This document shows, one piece after another, positions 15,685-23,763 of a stretch of 64,000 nucleotides of DNA. The notes under the pieces are model-generated. The model saw nothing but the letters and a program-made list of their open reading frames with translations. It was not told the DNA's origin and made no database searches. This DNA is from Amycolatopsis mongoliensis (lineage in GTDB: Bacteria; Actinomycetota; Actinomycetes; Mycobacteriales; Pseudonocardiaceae): the NCBI RefSeq assembly GCF_030285665.1, contig NZ_CP127295.1, forward strand, positions 6,696,001-6,760,000, given 5' to 3'. The translations under genes and the position numbers were made by a program. Numbering within the stretch: position 1 is the stretch's first letter; the number at the start of each line of letters is the position of its first letter.

Positions 15685-17190
15685 ATGCGCGCGGAGCTCG
15701 ATGCCGCCGACGAGGTCGTGCTGTCCCCCGGCCGTCGCGCGTGGACGGTGGGCGTGATGTGCACGGCGGTCGGCCTGGTGATCGCCATGGTGACGATCGT
15801 GAACGCCGCGCTGCCCGCGCTGGCCGCCGACACCGGCGCGACCCAGGCCGGGCAGACCTGGATCGTCGACGTCTACACGCTGGTGCTGGCCGCGCTGGTG
15901 CTGCCGGCCGGCGCGCTGGGGGACCGGTACGGACGCCGCGGTGTGCTCGTCGTGGGCCTGCTGGTGTTCGCCGCCGGGTGTGCCGCGCCGGTGTTCCTCG
16001 GCACGCCGGCGTGGATCGTCGGGGCCCGGGCCGTCACCGGGCTCGGCGCGGCGATGATCATGCCGGCCACGCTGTCGATCATCACCGCGAGCTTCCCGCC
16101 GGAGCGGCGCGGCCGGGCCATCGGGATCTGGGCCGCGGTGGCCGGCGTCGGCGGGCTCGGCGGCCTGGTGCTCGCCGGCGTGCTGCTGCAGCACTTCTCG
16201 TGGCATTCGGTGTTCCTCGGGCCGGCGGTGCTGGCCGTGGTCCTGGTGGCGGCGAGCCTGACGGTGCCGACGTCGCGCGACCGCCGTCCGCACGCGTTCG
16301 ACGTCGCCGGCGCGGTGCTCAGCGCCCTGGCGATCGGGGCGGTGGTGTTCGGCATCCTGCGCGTCGCCGATCTCGGCTGGGGCAGCGGGATCGTGCTCGG
16401 GTCCCTCGCGGGCGGGCTGGTGCTGGGCGCGCTGTTCGTCGGGTACGAACTGCGGCGCGCGTCGCCGCTGCTGGACGTCCGGCTGTTCGGCAACGCGGCC
16501 TTCGCGGCCGGCTCGGTTTCGGTGACCGTGCAGTTCACCGCGGCGTTCGGGATGTTCTACGCGCTGGCGCAGTACCTGCAGCTGGTCCAGGGGTATTCGG
16601 CGCTGAAGTCGGGGCTGGCGCTGTGGCCCGTCGCGGTGTCGCTGTTCCCGCTTTCGCTGGCTTCGGCGCCGCTGGTCCGCCGGTTCGGGCTGCGGGCGGT
16701 GACGTGCGCCGGGCTCGCGGTCGTCGTCGCCGGCATGGTCCTCATCGGACAGCTGGACGCCGGAAGCGGCTATCCCGCCTTGGCGATCGCGGTGTGCGTG
16801 CTGGGCGCGGGGATCGGGGTGACGGCCCCGGCGGCGACGAGCGCGATCCTCGACAACGCGCCGCCGTCGCAGTACGGCGTGGCGTCGGCGGTCAACGACG
16901 CGACGCGCGAAGTCGGTGCGGCACTGGGGATCGCGCTCGTGGGCAGCGTCCTTTCCGCCGGCTACACGGATTCGGTCCGCTCCGCGACGGCGTTGCTGGC
17001 GCCGCCCGCGCGCGAAGCGGCGGAAGGCTCGCTGGCGGGCGCGCTCGCGGTGGCGGCGGGCCCGGCGGGCGAGCACCTGGCGGCGTCCGCGCGCGAGGCT
17101 TTCGCGCACGGCATGGGGATCAGCATGCTGGCGCTGGCGGCCGTCGTGGTGGCCGGCATCGCCGCGGTCGCGGTGCTGGTCCGCCGGTAG
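15685..17190 (+). CDS. MFS multidrug exporter, DHA2 (EmrB/QacA) family
   Basis: A 501-residue 14-helix drug:H+ antiporter. The family motif A is GDRYGRRGVLVVGLLVF (after helix 2), with motif C-like glycine-rich AAVAGVGGLGGLVLAG in helix 5. The N-terminus begins helix 1 with TVNAALP-type VTIVNAALPALAAD. The ATG at 15685 follows GGGGCGAGGTGG. It probably exports hydrophobic compounds. No dedicated regulator is adjacent on this strand; the next gene downstream is a small unknown. The upstream 195-bp intergenic region contains two short inverted repeats but no convincing promoter. Confidence 0.9.
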   Translation: MRAELDAADEVVLSPGRRAWTVGVMCTAVGLVIAMVTIVNAALPALAADTGATQAGQTWIVDVYTLVLAALVLPAGALGDRYGRRGVLVVGLLVFAAGCAAPVFLGTPAWIVGARAVTGLGAAMIMPATLSIITASFPPERRGRAIGIWAAVAGVGGLGGLVLAGVLLQHFSWHSVFLGPAVLAVVLVAASLTVPTSRDRRPHAFDVAGAVLSALAIGAVVFGILRVADLGWGSGIVLGSLAGGLVLGALFVGYELRRASPLLDVRLFGNAAFAAGSVSVTVQFTAAFGMFYALAQYLQLVQGYSALKSGLALWPVAVSLFPLSLASAPLVRRFGLRAVTCAGLAVVVAGMVLIGQLDAGSGYPALAIAVCVLGAGIGVTAPAATSAILDNAPPSQYGVASAVNDATREVGAALGIALVGSVLSAGYTDSVRSATALLAPPAREAAEGSLAGALAVAAGPAGEHLAASAREAFAHGMGISMLALAAVVVAGIAAVAVLVRR

Positions 17191-17257
17191 GCGTGTATCT
17201 GGGGCGGTCTCCGGGTCCCTTGGTCTTCAGGAAACCCACGAATGTCCTGGAGGGACC

Positions 17258-17581
17258 ATGGCCGAGCTGCACATCAAGAAACTCAAGTGCGTCAAGAAGG
17301 ACGACGTGATCGGAAGGGACGAAGCCAGCCTGCAGGTCGACGGCGTCACGATCTCGGGCCCGCACACGCTGGGCAAGGGCGATGCCGTCACGCTCACCGC
17401 CAAGCGCACGTTCACGGGCTCGATCAAGGTGACGCTGGTCGACGAGGACGGGGGCAAGGACGACGTCCTCGGCTCGGTGACGATCACCGAGACGCAGGCC
17501 GGGATCGGCGACCTGCTGGCGTTCTTCAACGCCCTGCCGGGTGCGGACTACCACATGACGTACGACGTACACGGCAGCTGA
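17258..17581 (+). CDS. Small conserved-looking hypothetical protein (107 residues)
   Basis: Not recognised. The predicted protein is soluble and beta-rich, with alternating hydrophobic residues (HIKKLKCVKKDD, then VTLTAKRTFTGSIKVTLVDEDGG). It is rich in Asp/Lys and has a short helical region ITETQAGIGDLLAFFNAL before the C-terminus. This resembles a C2-like or calcium-dependent beta-sandwich, but I cannot confirm it. The ATG at 17258 is preceded by GGAGGGACC. It stands alone between the exporter and the converging regulator gene. Confidence 0.65.
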   Translation: MAELHIKKLKCVKKDDVIGRDEASLQVDGVTISGPHTLGKGDAVTLTAKRTFTGSIKVTLVDEDGGKDDVLGSVTITETQAGIGDLLAFFNALPGADYHMTYDVHGS

Positions 17582-17608
17582 TCCGCGCGGACGGCGGTGC
17601 GGCGCGTC

Positions 17609-18475
17609 CTACCGGTGCGCCGCACCGCCTTCGGCGGGTTCGGCCGTCCACGACGCCAGGATCCGCAGCCCCTCGTGCGCCGCCGAACCCGGCTCCGCCG
17701 TCAGGACCATCAGCCGCTGCCCGCTGCCGTCCGGGCTGTCTCACAGGTCGCAGTCCAAGGTCAGGTCGCCGACCACCGGGTGGCGGTACCGCTTCACCCC
17801 GTAGCCCGCGCTCGTCACGTGATGGGCCGCCCACCACGCGCGGAACTCCGGGTGGTGCACCGCGAGCTCGCCGACCAGGTCCGCCAGCTCCGGTGCGTCC
17901 GGGTCGCGGGCGGCCTCCAGGTGCAGGGCCGCCACGGCGGTGCGAGCCGCCTCTTCCCAGTCGACGTGGAGCGCGCGCACCGCAGCGTCCGCGAAGAGCA
18001 GGTACACGTAGTTGCGGCGGTGCGCCGGATAGCCGGCGAAGTCGGTGAACAGCGCCGCCGCCGACGCGTTCCACGCGAGCACGTCCAGGCGCCGGCCCAG
18101 CACCATCGCCGGCGTCTCCGCCAGCCGGTCGAGCAGCCTCTTCATGGCGGGGCGCAGGTTCTCGCCCGCCCGGCGCCGCGGCCGGCGGAAGGGCTTGCCC
18201 GCCAGTTCGTGCACATAGGACTGCTGGTCGTCGCTCAGCCGGAGCGCGCGGCCCAGGGTGGCGAGGACCGACGAAGAGGCCGGCACGCGCCCCTGTTCGA
18301 GCCGGGTCAGGTAGTCGACGCTGATCGCGGCCAGCTGCGCCACCTCCTCGCGGCGGAGGCCGGCCACCCGCCGCCGCGCGTCCGGGTCCGGCAGGCCGAC
18401 GTCCTGCGGGCTCAGCTGCGCGCGGCGCGCCTTGAGGAAGTCGCCGAGCTCCTTGGGCTGACCGGTGGGCTCCAT
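17609..18475 (-). pseudogene. MmyB-like XRE regulator interrupted by an in-frame TGA
   Basis: The open part (18475-17741, 244 residues) has an N-terminal XRE helix-turn-helix (RREEVAQLAAISVDYLTRLEQG, about 41-62) and an MmyB ligand-binding domain (WNASAAALFTDFAGYP onward). The frame ends at TGA 17743-17741, right after LTLDCDL. The same frame continues for 43 more sense codons to TAG at 17609, spelling DSPDGSGQRLMVLTAEPG and AAHEGLRILASW, the normal C-terminus of this family. Family members have Trp at the TGA position, so TGG became TGA. Either the protein is truncated and damaged, or the stop is read through. Confidence 0.8.
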
Positions 18476-18595
18476 GACCCCGATTGTCCCCTGGGACGGC
18501 CGGTCCGGGGTGGGCAGGTTTCTGCCCCCGAACGCCGGGTCCGGGGCAAGGACCCGCCTCTTACGCCGGCGCCCCACCGGCCCGAACCTGGAGCC

Positions 18596-19504
18596 ATGCG
18601 GAAGAACGTGACTTTCCCCAGCGCCGGCGTCGAGATCGCCGGGCACCTGTACCTGCCCGAAGCGCCCGGCCCGCTCCCGGCCGTCGTCGTCGGGCACCCG
18701 GCCGGCGGCGTGAAGGAGCAGGCCGCCGGCCGCTACGCCCGCCTGCTGGCGGAGCGCGGGTTCGCGGCCCTCGCCTTCGACGCCGCGTTCCAGGGCGAGA
18801 GCGGCGGCCTGCCCCGGGGCCTGGAGGACCCGGCGCAGCGCGTCGAGGACCTGAAGGCCGCCGTGTCGTTCCTGACCACGCGGTCCGAAGTGGACGCCGA
18901 GCGCATCGGCGCCCTCGGCATCTGCGCGTCGGGCGGCTACGTGATCCCGGCGGCGGCCACCGACCACCGGATCCGGGCGGTCGCGACCGTCAGCGCGGCG
19001 GACATCGGCCGGATGTTCCGGGAGGGTGCCGACGGAACCCAGGATCCGGCCGTCGTCCGGGCCATGGTGGACGCGGCGGCCGCGGCTCGCACCGCGCAGG
19101 CGCGCGGCGGCAAGACGACGTCGTTCCCGATCTTCCCGGAGACCGCCGAAGCGGCCCGGGCCGCCGGCGGGCAGCACGGGTTCGAGGGCTTCGAGTACTA
19201 CCGGACCGAGCGGGCCCGCCACCCCCGCTCGGCCGCGGAGTTCACCTGGGACAGCCTCGACCGGATCGTCGCCTTCGACGCGGGCCGCTTCGCCGGGCTC
19301 ATCGCCCCGCGGCCGCTGCTGATGATCGCGGGCACGGAGGCGGTCACGAAGCACATGACGACCGACGTGCTCGCGAGCGCCGCCGAACCTAAGCAGCTGC
19401 GGTGGATCGAGGGGGCGACCCACGTCGATCTCTACGACCGCGAGCAGTACGTCGGCCCGGCGGCCGACGAACTCGCCGCGTTCTTCGCCGCCCGGCTGGG
19501 GTGA
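18596..19504 (+). CDS. Alpha/beta-hydrolase (YcjY/dienelactone-hydrolase-like)
   Basis: A 302-residue cytoplasmic hydrolase. The N-terminal beta strands precede LPAVVVGHPAGGVKEQAAG (oxyanion region). The nucleophile elbow is LGICASGGYVIPA, with Ser in a GxCxSGG form seen in YcjY-like esterases. The acid lies near LLMIAGTEAVT and the His in EGATHVDLYD. The start ATG at 18596 follows GGAGCC. It diverges from the MmyB-like regulator by 120 bp, a common arrangement in which such regulators control an adjacent hydrolase or reductase. The substrate is unknown. Confidence 0.85.
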   Translation: MRKNVTFPSAGVEIAGHLYLPEAPGPLPAVVVGHPAGGVKEQAAGRYARLLAERGFAALAFDAAFQGESGGLPRGLEDPAQRVEDLKAAVSFLTTRSEVDAERIGALGICASGGYVIPAAATDHRIRAVATVSAADIGRMFREGADGTQDPAVVRAMVDAAAAARTAQARGGKTTSFPIFPETAEAARAAGGQHGFEGFEYYRTERARHPRSAAEFTWDSLDRIVAFDAGRFAGLIAPRPLLMIAGTEAVTKHMTTDVLASAAEPKQLRWIEGATHVDLYDREQYVGPAADELAAFFAARLG

Positions 19505-20407
19505 TCAGCCGCGCAGCTGGGCCGCCTGCTCCCGGAGGGCGCCGACCAGAGCGGTGGCGCCCGCCGAGCGGCCGGGGCGGGTGAGGACGAGCGCGGACCG
19601 GCCCCGCCACGCCGGGTCCTCGACGGACACGACCGCGACCCCGGCCGGCACGGACGCCGCCGCGACGCCCGGCAGCAGCGCGATGCCCAGCCCGGCCGCC
19701 ACCATTCCCAGGCGGGTCGTCCAGCTGCGGACCGCGTGGCCGACGCGGGGCTCCTCGAGTGTCGGCCACGCGCCGAACTGGGGCTCTCCGCGGCCGCCGT
19801 GGCCGACGATCCACGTCTCGTCGCGCAGGTCGCCGACGTCCGTCCGCCGCTGCCGGGCCAGCCGGTGCCCGATCGGGACGGCGACGCGCAGGTCGTCCTC
19901 GGTCAGGACGTCCTGGTGCAGGCCGGTGAGGTCGTAGCCGGGCAGCCCGGCACCGACGCCGATCACCACGACCTCGGTGCGCCCGCCGCGCAGCCGGGCG
20001 AGCAGCGCCGGCGTCGCCCCTTCTTCGAGCGTGACGGCCAGCCCGGGGTGCCGGGTGCGCAGGACGGCGAGCGCCCGGGGGACCAGGACCGCCGCCGCGG
20101 CCGGGAACGCGCCGATCGACAGGCGGCCCGCCAGCCGGTCGCGCAGGCCCGCCAGTTCCTGCTCCGCGGTGTCGACGACCGCGAGCGCGGTGGTGGCGTG
20201 CCGGGCCAGGAGCGCCCCAGCCGGGCTGGGCCGCACCCCGCGGGCGTGGCGCTCGAACAACGCCGTGCCCGCGGCGGCTTCCATCATCGCCACCTGCCGC
20301 GAGATCGCGGACTGCGTGTAGCCGAGGGACGCGGCCGCCGCGGTGAACGACCCCGTCGCCGCGACCTCGCGGATCACCCGCAGGCCGGTCAGCGTCACCT
20401 CTGCCAT
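19505..20407 (-). CDS. LysR family transcriptional regulator
   Basis: A 300-residue LysR regulator. The winged helix reads VIREVAATGSFTAAAASLGYTQSAISRQVAMMEAA (about 11-45), followed by the linker helix and a periplasmic-binding-like effector domain (GRLSIGAFPAAAAVLVPRAL). It converges exactly with the hydrolase gene, whose stop is immediately adjacent, and diverges from the frameshifted SDR gene (87 bp between starts). The SDR is its likely target. Confidence 0.9.
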   Translation of the reverse strand: MAEVTLTGLRVIREVAATGSFTAAAASLGYTQSAISRQVAMMEAAAGTALFERHARGVRPSPAGALLARHATTALAVVDTAEQELAGLRDRLAGRLSIGAFPAAAAVLVPRALAVLRTRHPGLAVTLEEGATPALLARLRGGRTEVVVIGVGAGLPGYDLTGLHQDVLTEDDLRVAVPIGHRLARQRRTDVGDLRDETWIVGHGGRGEPQFGAWPTLEEPRVGHAVRSWTTRLGMVAAGLGIALLPGVAAASVPAGVAVVSVEDPAWRGRSALVLTRPGRSAGATALVGALREQAAQLRG

Positions 20408-20494
20408 CCCGTCAGCTTAGCCATGAGCGAACCGCACAGCAGATGTGCGAAGACATCGCTGGTGCTCATGTCTCGGCAGGCCCAGCATGGAAGC

Positions 20495-21284
20495 ATGATC
20501 TGGTTCATCACAGGCTCCTCGAAAGGCTTCGGCCGCCACTGGACCGAAGCCGCCCTCGACCGCGGCGACCGGGTCGCCGCCACCGCGCGCACCCCGGCGC
20601 AGCTCGACGACCTCGTCGAGCGGTACGGCGACGCGATCCTGCCGCTCGAGCTCGACGTCATCGACCGCGCGGCCGCGTTCGCCGCGGTCCGGCGCGCCGC
20701 GGACCACTTCGGCGGCCTGGACGTCGTGGTCAACAACGCCGGCTACGGCCACTTCGGCCGGGTCGAGGAACTGCGCGAAGACGAAGTCCGCGCCCAGCTG
20801 GAGACGAACTTCTTCGGCGCGCTCTGGGTCACGCAGGCGGCGCTGCCGATCCTGCGGGCACAGCGCCGCGGGCACATCATCCAGGTCACCAGCGAGGGCG
20901 GTGTCCTCGCGTTCCCGGGCATCGGCGCCTACCACGCGTCGAAGTGGGCCCTGGAAGGCCTTTCCCAGTCGCTGGCGCAAGAGGTCGCGGAGCTCGGCAT
21001 CCACGTCACCAACCTGGAGCCGGGTCCCCTACGCGACCGACTGGCTGAGCGTGGGCTCGCGCCGGAGCACCCCGAACCCGGACTACCCGGCCGCCGGTGA
21101 CGGCCAGTGGGACGTCGGCGACCCGCACGCCACCCGCGCGGCCGTCCTCGACCTCGTCGACGCCGCCGACCCGCCCCTGCGGATGTTCCTCGGCAAGTCC
21201 CTGCCCGCGGTCACCCAGGAGTACGCGGACCGGCTGAAGACGTGGAACGACTGGCAGGAGGTGGCGGTGCGGGCGTTCGGCTGA
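20495..21284 (+). pseudogene. Short-chain dehydrogenase/reductase with a one-base frameshift
   Basis: The first frame (from ATG 20495) is a classical SDR: MIWFITGSSKGFGRHW (TGxxxGxG cofactor loop), VNNAGYGHFG, Ser in IIQVTSEGG, and the catalytic YHASK. It runs to about 21029, where a run of four C (21026-21029) shifts the frame. With three C the reading continues as GPYATDWLSVG and on to the stop at 21284, giving about 262 residues. The shifted frame stops soon after. It is therefore either a disabled gene or an assembly error in a short homopolymer. The catalytic core is upstream of the shift. Confidence 0.75.
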
Positions 21285-22185
21285 GCGCCGCGTGCGGGTC
21301 GCCGGCGGGCACCCACCCGGTGTCGAGGTCCAGCGGGCCGACGTCCCGGGTCAGCGCCGCGATCGTCGCCAGCACCGGGGCGCGGGTTTCGTCGCGGCGG
21401 GCCACCAGCGACCACGTCCACAGCGGCGCCGGCCCGGTCACCGGACGGCGCCCGAGATCCGGCGGGACCGGCGTCGTCTGGCCCTTCGGGGAGTTGAGCA
21501 CCGGGCGCCGCAGCCGGCGGACGTGGTCGAAGAACGCTGGGCCGGTGACGCCGCCGTCGTGGGTGTGCACGACCCGGGCGCCGGTGACCCGCGCGAACTC
21601 CTCGGCGTAGACGTTCCACGAAGCCCAGCTGGCGGTGTCGGCGTCGACGAGCACGACGACGTCCTTCGCCGGCACTTCGGAAGTGCCGACGCCGATCGCG
21701 TGCAGGCGGTCCGCGCCGAGCAGGTGGGCGTCGAGGTCGTGGTCGGCCAGGTCGGCCGCCCGCGCCCAGCAGATCGCCAGGTCGATGCTCCGGTCGGCGA
21801 CCCGGCGCAACTGGGCGTGCGAGGGCAGCACCCACGTGTCGACGTGCAGGTGCGCGACGCCCGCCACGCGGTCGAGCAGGTCGGCGGGGCGCCAGTTGAC
21901 GTAGCCCAGCCGCACCGGCTCCCGCGCGGCGATCCCCGCGGCCGAGCGGCGCAGCTCGTCGGCCTGCTCCAGCAGCGCGAGCACCCGCGGCAGCAGCGAC
22001 TCGCCGCACTCGGTGAGCGTCACCGAGCGGCGGTCGCGGTCGAAGAGGCGGACGCCGAGGTCGCGTTCGAGCGCCTTGATCTGCTGGGACAGCGAGGGCC
22101 CGGCGATGTGCAGCCGCTCCGCGGCCCGGCCGAAGTTCAGTTCTGTGGCGACGGCCACGAAGTACCGAAGCTGGCGTAGCTCCAT
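21211..22185 (-). CDS. LysR family transcriptional regulator (AcrR/BenM-like group)
   Basis: A 324-residue LysR regulator. The N-terminal HTH reads [35 protein letters not shown], and the effector domain starts near [10 protein letters not shown]. The last 25 residues ([15 protein letters not shown]) look like non-homologous tail encoded across the end of the SDR gene, with which it overlaps convergently by 74 bp. It diverges from the SDR/SnoaL/CatC-like operon (117 bp between starts), so it is the likely regulator of that operon. Confidence 0.88.
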   Translation of the reverse strand: MELRQLRYFVAVATELNFGRAAERLHIAGPSLSQQIKALERDLGVRLFDRDRRSVTLTECGESLLPRVLALLEQADELRRSAAGIAAREPVRLGYVNWRPADLLDRVAGVAHLHVDTWVLPSHAQLRRVADRSIDLAICWARAADLADHDLDAHLLGADRLHAIGVGTSEVPAKDVVVLVDADTASWASWNVYAEEFARVTGARVVHTHDGGVTGPAFFDHVRRLRRPVLNSPKGQTTPVPPDLGRRPVTGPAPLWTWSLVARRDETRAPVLATIAALTRDVGPLDLDTGWVPAGDPHAALSRTPAPPPPASRSTSSAGPRTPG

Positions 22186-22302
22186 ACCGGGAGCTTAGTG
22201 CGGTGGGAGTGCGGGCCTTCCACCTGAGAGCGAACCGGTCGTGGCGGACCGGTTCCGCCCGGCACATCCTCGGCTCAGGAAGCACACCCACCAGGAGGAA
22301 CC

Positions 22303-23010
22303 ATGAACACCCAGAAGGTCGCGGTCGTCACCGGCGCTTCACAGGGCATCGGCGCGGCCGTGGTCGAGGCGTACCGGAAGCTCGGCTACGCCGTGGTAGC
22401 GAACTCGCGCTCCATCACCCCGTCGGGCGATGCCGGGATCCTGGCCGTCGCGGGCGACATCGCCGACCCGGCCGTCGGCGCCCGCGTGATCGACCAGGCG
22501 CTGGCGACGTTCGGCCGCGTCGACACGCTGGTCAACAACGCCGGCGTCTTCATCGCGAAGCCGTTCACCGAGTACACCGAGGCCGACTTCGACCTCGTGA
22601 CCGGCGTGAACCTGCGCGGCTTCTTCGAGGTCACCCGGCGCGCGATCGCCGCGATGCTGGAGGTCGGCGGCGGGCACGTCGTCAACGTGACGACCAGCCT
22701 GACCGACCACGCGAACAGCGCGGTGCCCTCGGCACTGGCGTCGCTGACCAAGGGCGGCCTGAACGCGGTCACGAAGTCGCTCGCCATCGAGTACGCCACG
22801 CGGGGCGTCCGCGTGAACGCGGTGTCGCCCGGCATCATCCGCACCCCGATGCACCCGGCCTCGACCCACGAGGCACTCGCCGGCCTGCACCCGGTCGGGC
22901 GGCTGGGCGACACCGGCGACATCGTCGACGCGGTCGTCTACCTGGAGGGCGCGCCGTTCGTCACCGGCGAGATCCTGCACGTCGACGGCGGCCAGAGCGC
23001 GGGACACTGA
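22303..23010 (+). CDS. SDR family oxidoreductase lacking the catalytic tyrosine
   Basis: A 235-residue SDR fold protein. The cofactor loop TGASQGIGAAVV is intact, with NNAG (about residue 81-84) and a Ser in VNVTTSL. The YxxxK signature is replaced: the aligned stretch reads PSALASLTKGGLNAVTK, with Ala at the Tyr position and Lys retained. Such members may be reductases with a displaced Tyr or cofactor-binding proteins without classical catalysis. AGGAGG precedes the ATG. It heads an operon with the SnoaL-like and CatC-like genes. Confidence 0.85.
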   Translation: MNTQKVAVVTGASQGIGAAVVEAYRKLGYAVVANSRSITPSGDAGILAVAGDIADPAVGARVIDQALATFGRVDTLVNNAGVFIAKPFTEYTEADFDLVTGVNLRGFFEVTRRAIAAMLEVGGGHVVNVTTSLTDHANSAVPSALASLTKGGLNAVTKSLAIEYATRGVRVNAVSPGIIRTPMHPASTHEALAGLHPVGRLGDTGDIVDAVVYLEGAPFVTGEILHVDGGQSAGH

Positions 23011-23015
23011 CCACC

Positions 23016-23375
23016 ATGAGCACCGAACGGGAAATCCTCACGGCCGTGCTGGACGGCTGGAAGTCGGCGGTCGACGCGCACGACCCGGACCGGGTGGCGG
23101 CGTCCTTCACCGAGGACGCGATCTTCCAGGGCCTGCACCCGTACAGCGTGGGCCGGGACGGCGTGGCGGAGTACTACGACTCCCAGCCGCTCGGCATGAC
23201 GGCGGCGTACCGGATCGTGGAGACCCGGCGCCTCGCCGAGGACGTGGTGCTCGGGTACTCGAGTGTGGAGTTCGCTTTTCCCGACCGGCCGGCGATCACG
23301 GTGCACCTGAGCGTGATCGTCCGCCGGGTCGGCGACGAGTGGCTGATCGGGCACTACCAGGTTTCGCGGCTCTGA
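23016..23375 (+). CDS. SnoaL-like / SgcJ-type NTF2-fold protein
   Basis: A 119-residue NTF2-like protein. Its sequence has the usual N-terminal helices (ILTAVLDGWKSAVDAHDPDRVAASFTEDAIFQG), a YEYYDSQP-type cone loop (VAEYYDSQPLG), and terminal strands (VHLSVIVRRVGDEWLIGHYQVS). Family members are small polyketide-cyclase, isomerase or binding proteins. The start is 5 bp after the SDR stop, so they are co-transcribed. The specific reaction is unknown. Confidence 0.8.
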   Translation: MSTEREILTAVLDGWKSAVDAHDPDRVAASFTEDAIFQGLHPYSVGRDGVAEYYDSQPLGMTAAYRIVETRRLAEDVVLGYSSVEFAFPDRPAITVHLSVIVRRVGDEWLIGHYQVSRL

Positions 23376-23389
23376 AGGGAGCACGGACG

Positions 23390-23689
23390 ATGGAGTTCCT
23401 CGTCGACATGGTGACCACCGTCCCGGCGGGCACCACGGACGAAACGGTCGCGGACACGCGGCGGCGCGAAGCCGCGCGGAGCCGGGAACTGGCGGCGCAG
23501 GGCCACATCCTGCGGTTGTGGAAACCGCCGGAGGCCCCCGGCGAGTGGCACACGATCGGGCTGTTCGCCGCGGCCGGCGAGGCCGAGCTGCGGCAGGTGC
23601 TCGAGTCGATGCCGCTGCACGCCTGGATGACGGTCACGGTGACGCCGGTCAAGCCCCACCCCAGCGACCCCGGGGTGGGGCGGCCCTAG
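23390..23689 (+). CDS. Muconolactone delta-isomerase (CatC)-like small protein
   Basis: A 99-residue ferredoxin-like alpha+beta protein resembling CatC/YciI-type isomerases. It starts MEFLVDMVTTVPAGTT, has RRREAARSRELAAQGHILRLWKP in the middle, and ends with LRQVLESMPLHAWMTVTVTPV. True CatC isomerises muconolactone in the beta-ketoadipate path, but no other catechol genes are nearby. A related isomerase or modifying role within this SDR operon is more likely. The ATG follows GAAGGGAGC. Confidence 0.75.
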   Translation: MEFLVDMVTTVPAGTTDETVADTRRREAARSRELAAQGHILRLWKPPEAPGEWHTIGLFAAAGEAELRQVLESMPLHAWMTVTVTPVKPHPSDPGVGRP

Positions 23690-23714
23690 CCACGCGGTAC
23701 CGGCCCCCAGTTGT

Positions 23715-23763
23715 CATGAAAGGGTCGTTCATGTCGCCAGATGACATGAACGACCCTTTCATG
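23715..23763. repeat. Perfect hairpin with 21-nt arms between convergent genes
   Basis: Left arm CATGAAAGGGTCGTTCATGTC minus its last base, and right arm, are exactly complementary over 21 nt (23715-23735 and 23743-23763) with a 7-nt loop. It abuts the crtU stop codon (23764) and lies 26 nt past the CatC-like stop, so it can serve as a bidirectional terminator. Its base composition is markedly less GC-rich than its surroundings, which suggests a dispersed palindromic element. Confidence 0.8.

Noticed and set aside
15028..17109. Long minus-strand open frame opposite the DHA2 exporter
   Set aside because: Repetitive low-complexity Arg/Gly/His/Asp composition typical of the antisense of a high-GC gene; only its last 153 codons look coding.
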